Shown here one piece after another: positions 61,593-64,000 of a DNA stretch of 64,000 nt. The translations under genes and the position numbers were made by a program. Below the pieces are notes generated by a model. That model saw nothing but the letters and a program-made list of their open reading frames with translations, ran no database searches and was not told the DNA's origin. The stretch is taken from assembly GCF_026241335.1 (NCBI RefSeq), contig NZ_JAPHAV010000002.1:372001-436000 (forward strand), in the 5' to 3' direction. Within the stretch, counting starts at the first letter, position 1, and the number at the start of each line of letters is the position of its first letter. The stretch is from Ochrobactrum chromiisoli (GTDB lineage: Bacteria; Pseudomonadota; Alphaproteobacteria; Rhizobiales; Rhizobiaceae).

Positions 61593-63137
61593 TCAAGTTA
61601 CGGCGCCAACCTGCCAAGGTACAAATTCATTATCGCCATAGTCGTAGATTTCACTCAGCGTCTGCTCACCGGAAGCCACCGCGATAATGTGTTCGAAAAT
61701 GCGCGTGCCGGACTCTTCAATGGTTTCATCACCTGTGACGATGCCACCGCAATTGATGTCCATATCTTCCTTCATGTGCTCATACATTTCGGAATTGGTC
61801 GCGATTTTGATGCAAGGCGCTGGTTTGAATCCCGAAACAGATCCGCGTCCTGTGGTAAAGCAGATGACATTGCAGCCACCCGCAACCTGTCCGGTCACGG
61901 CAACCGGGTCATAGCCCGGCGTATCCATAAAGGTGAAACCCTGCTCCGTGACTGTTTCAGCAAACTCGTAGACGGCCTTGAGAGGCATGGAGCCGCCCTT
62001 GGCGACAGCACCGAGCGATTTTTCAAGAATGGTGGTCAAACCACCGAGCTTATTTCCATGCGACGGATTGTTGTTCAGTTCGTCGCCGTTGCGTGCTGTA
62101 TAATCGCGCCACCAATCGATGCGCTGGAGCAGTTTTTCCGCAACCGCAGGCGTGACTGCGCGGCGCGTTAAAAGATGTTCGGCACCATAGATTTCCGGCG
62201 TTTCCGAAAGAACGGTCGTGCCGCCATTGCGCACAATCAGATCGGATGCATAGCCCAGCGCCGGATTTGCAGAAATGCCGGAATAGCCGTCAGAACCACC
62301 GCATTCGAGCGCCACTTTCAACTTCGACAAAGGCTGCGGCGTGCGCTTGGCAGAGTTCACCAGCGGCAGCATTTCCTTGATCTCGGCAATTGCATGATCG
62401 ATCGTCTTGCGCGTACCGCCGTGTTGCTGAATCGTCATGGTACGAAGGCGCGTGCCTTCTTCCATGCGATAATGTTCCATGATTGGCGCGATCTGGTTGG
62501 TTTCGCAACCAAGGCCAATCAGCAGAATACCGCCGAAATTGGGATGTTTGGCATAGCCCTGAATGGTCCGGGTCAGCAGACGATAGCCTTCCGACTTGGT
62601 GTTGAGTGCACACCCGCTGCCATGCGTGAGCGCCACCACACCATCAACGTTGTCGAACCCATCCAACCCGCCCATGCGGTTGAAATAATCTGCAATGTAG
62701 CGAGACACGGTCGCAGAGCAATTTACCGAAGAAATGACGCCGATATAGTTGCGTGTACCGACACCACCAAAGCCGCGATCATAGCCCATGAAGTGGCGAC
62801 GCTCTGCTTCCGGCAACATGCCGCGTTCTTCAATATCGACCGAAAACTGGTGCTCGTGCTCGGAAGGAAGCATTGCAAGATTGTGCAGATGCACATGCTC
62901 GCCCACCGCAATGTCCTTGGTGGCAACGCCAATCACCTGGCCATATTTATGCACTTCCTTGCCGGCCGTGATGTCGCGCAAAGCCACCTTGTGACCGCGC
63001 CCGATCAGATCGCGTGCGATGATACCCGCAAGCCCGATCGGGTCGCCTGCGCGCACCGGAATACGCGCCACCGCCACATCATCGGACGGATGTAAAAGGA
63101 TTACCGGCGTCACAGCCGGGATAACCTTATCATTCAT
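61593..63137 (-). CDS. uxaA: altronate/galactarate dehydratase-family protein (UxaA-like)
   Basis: A 514-aa Fe2+-dependent sugar-acid dehydratase. The N-terminal SAF domain (about 10-85) includes PVRAGDPIGLAGIIARDLIGRGHKVALRDI; the main domain shows GYDRGFGGVGTRNYIGVISSVNCSATVS, GSGCALNTKSEGYRLLTRTIQGYAKHPNFGGILLIGLGCE, and ECGGSDGYSGISANPALGYASDLIV, all characteristic. It turns D-altronate (or a related aldonate) into a 2-keto-3-deoxy sugar acid. The ATG at 63137 follows GTGAGGTCAG; the long upstream frame overlaps the regulator gene and is not used. No uxaB-like gene is present. Confidence 0.88.
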   Translation of the reverse strand: MNDKVIPAVTPVILLHPSDDVAVARIPVRAGDPIGLAGIIARDLIGRGHKVALRDITAGKEVHKYGQVIGVATKDIAVGEHVHLHNLAMLPSEHEHQFSVDIEERGMLPEAERRHFMGYDRGFGGVGTRNYIGVISSVNCSATVSRYIADYFNRMGGLDGFDNVDGVVALTHGSGCALNTKSEGYRLLTRTIQGYAKHPNFGGILLIGLGCETNQIAPIMEHYRMEEGTRLRTMTIQQHGGTRKTIDHAIAEIKEMLPLVNSAKRTPQPLSKLKVALECGGSDGYSGISANPALGYASDLIVRNGGTTVLSETPEIYGAEHLLTRRAVTPAVAEKLLQRIDWWRDYTARNGDELNNNPSHGNKLGGLTTILEKSLGAVAKGGSMPLKAVYEFAETVTEQGFTFMDTPGYDPVAVTGQVAGGCNVICFTTGRGSVSGFKPAPCIKIATNSEMYEHMKEDMDINCGGIVTGDETIEESGTRIFEHIIAVASGEQTLSEIYDYGDNEFVPWQVGAVT

Positions 63138-63186
63138 TGTTCTGACCTCACTCCCAAAACCGCCACAGCGATGAATATGAACCTCA

Positions 63187-63888
63187 TTATCGGGGCTCGT
63201 TTTCCATCCATCTCTGCTTTGATGTATCCAGATGCGTGCGCATCGCTGCCTGCGCCAAAAGCGGATCCCTCGCCTCCAGTGCAGCATAAATCTTCTCATG
63301 CTCCACCAAAGCATAGGCCCATGTTTCGGCGTTTTCATATCGGGTGCGCATGTGCGCGGTCAGCGGACTATGCCGCTCGTCAAACAGATCGCGCACGATG
63401 CGGGTCACAATCGAATTGCCCGATTGCTCTGCAATAATGAGATGAAACTGGCGATCGAGTTCAATCGGCTTACGTTCAGCCTCAATCTGCAAACGCATCG
63501 CATCAAGATTACCGCGCAAGCGTTCGAGCGCTTCCATGTTGATCTGGCTGCAAGCCATAACGACAGCACTGCCTTCAATCAGCGAACGCGCCTGCATGAT
63601 TTCAAGCGGGCTTTCACCAATCGAACCGCCCTGCGCCGGATGTCGCGTCTCTTCAGACGCAACATAAATGCCCGAGCCCATACGGATTTCGACATTGCCA
63701 GCAATTTCAAGCGCGATCAGTGCCTCACGCAAAGAGGGGCGCGAAACACCCAACTGCTGCGCAAGTTCGCGCTCAGCGGGAAGTCTGCTTCCGCTTGGAA
63801 AATGTCCTTCGCGGATCAGCAGCCTGACCCGGTCGGCAATCTGTTGGTAAAGCCTCCGCGGTTCCACGAAGCCGATATGCTCGCTCAT
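63187..63888 (-). CDS. GntR-family (FadR/FCD subgroup) regulator of the sugar-acid operon
   Basis: A 233-aa regulator. The winged helix RLYQQIADRVRLLIREGHFPSGSRLPAERELAQQLGVSRPSLREALIALEIAGNVEIRMGSGIYV is at about 10-75, the FCD ligand-binding domain (about 95-225) includes RQFHLIIAEQSGNSIVTRIVRDLF and HEKIYAALEARDPLLAQAAMRTHLD with the metal-site His/Asp pattern. I choose the ATG at 63888 with GGGAGAGA upstream; a TTG at 63900 is an alternative. First gene of the six-gene operon, similar in type to ExuR/UxuR/LldR regulators. Confidence 0.9.
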   Translation of the reverse strand: MSEHIGFVEPRRLYQQIADRVRLLIREGHFPSGSRLPAERELAQQLGVSRPSLREALIALEIAGNVEIRMGSGIYVASEETRHPAQGGSIGESPLEIMQARSLIEGSAVVMACSQINMEALERLRGNLDAMRLQIEAERKPIELDRQFHLIIAEQSGNSIVTRIVRDLFDERHSPLTAHMRTRYENAETWAYALVEHEKIYAALEARDPLLAQAAMRTHLDTSKQRWMENEPR

Positions 63889-63900
63889 GCTCTCTCCCAA

Positions 63901-64000
63901 ATTGGCCTTACCATATTTTGAAGTTCTGAAAAGTGCAAGATACCCTATTATGCTGTAATCATTGAATATTGACCGGTTTGTCAGTTTTGTCGCACCGGGC
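63901..64000. other. upstream region of the GntR operon
   Basis: The last 100 bases contain no gene start. TGAC-N6-GTCA (63970-63983) is a short inverted repeat that might be an operator for the GntR protein; too little flanking sequence is visible to judge. Confidence 0.35.

Noticed and set aside
1..64000. CRISPR arrays, tRNA/rRNA genes, insertion sequences or prophage
   Set aside because: No regularly spaced repeats, no cloverleaf or rRNA text, and no transposase or phage protein in any strand.

Overview
The window looks like accessory or secondary-replicon DNA of an alphaproteobacterium of the Rhizobiales, most likely Brucellaceae (Ochrobactrum/Brucella-like). This rests on the type of genes, not on a database search: an IolC-DUF2090 fusion, an Lrp-regulated PutA without an N-terminal DNA-binding domain, a smo-type polyol operon, an Irr-box-like site, DUF1127 with CUCCUCCC hairpin RNAs, and many ABC/TRAP uptake operons. 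I see no rRNA, tRNA, insertion sequence, phage gene or CRISPR array. The content is almost entirely nutrient uptake plus catabolism, arranged as self-contained operons with their own regulators.

Layout. 1-290: 3'-truncated DUF1612-like gene (minus). 340-8028: myo-inositol catabolism (iolG on minus; iolR, iolC fusion, iolD, iolE, iolB on plus). 8061-13325 (minus): AfuABC-type ABC transporter followed by an inositol-monophosphatase-family enzyme, convergent with iol; a candidate phospho-polyol scavenging module. 13591-17920: putA and divergent Lrp-type putR. 17927-27093: sorbitol/mannitol operon smoEFGK plus three dehydrogenases (minus) and a divergent LacI regulator. 27149-31386 (minus): efeUOB plus an EfeM-like gene, with an Irr-type box upstream. 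31994-32140: probable sRNA with an RpoH-like promoter. 32385-36905 (minus): gcvTHP under a tandem glycine riboswitch. 37334-37680: DUF1127 mini-gene with three CUCCUCCC hairpins (Cuckoo/CcsR-like). 37705-46239: divergent cluster around a RutR-like operator: RidA and an FAD reductase on one side; creatininase-family enzyme, ABC transporter, amidohydrolase, FAD oxidase and a RutR-like regulator on the other. 46520-49604 (minus): glycine-betaine-type ABC transporter. 50145-57602: sugar ABC system split over two divergent operons with an SDR, an RpiR regulator, a D-serine dehydratase/D-threonine aldolase-like enzyme and an NTF2-like protein. 57649-63888 (minus): TRAP transporter, zinc dehydrogenase, UxaA-type dehydratase and GntR regulator for a sugar acid.

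How it fits together. The cell would import inositol derivatives, hexitols, proline, sugar acids, an unknown sugar-like compound and an unknown nitrogen heterocycle, and feed them into central metabolism under local regulators (RpiR x2, Lrp, LacI, RutR-like, GntR). Iron and glycine are handled under global signals (Irr-like box, glycine riboswitch). The most unusual elements are the CUCCUCCC-loop RNAs, the Afu/IMPase module beside iol, and the RutR-boxed heterocycle cluster.
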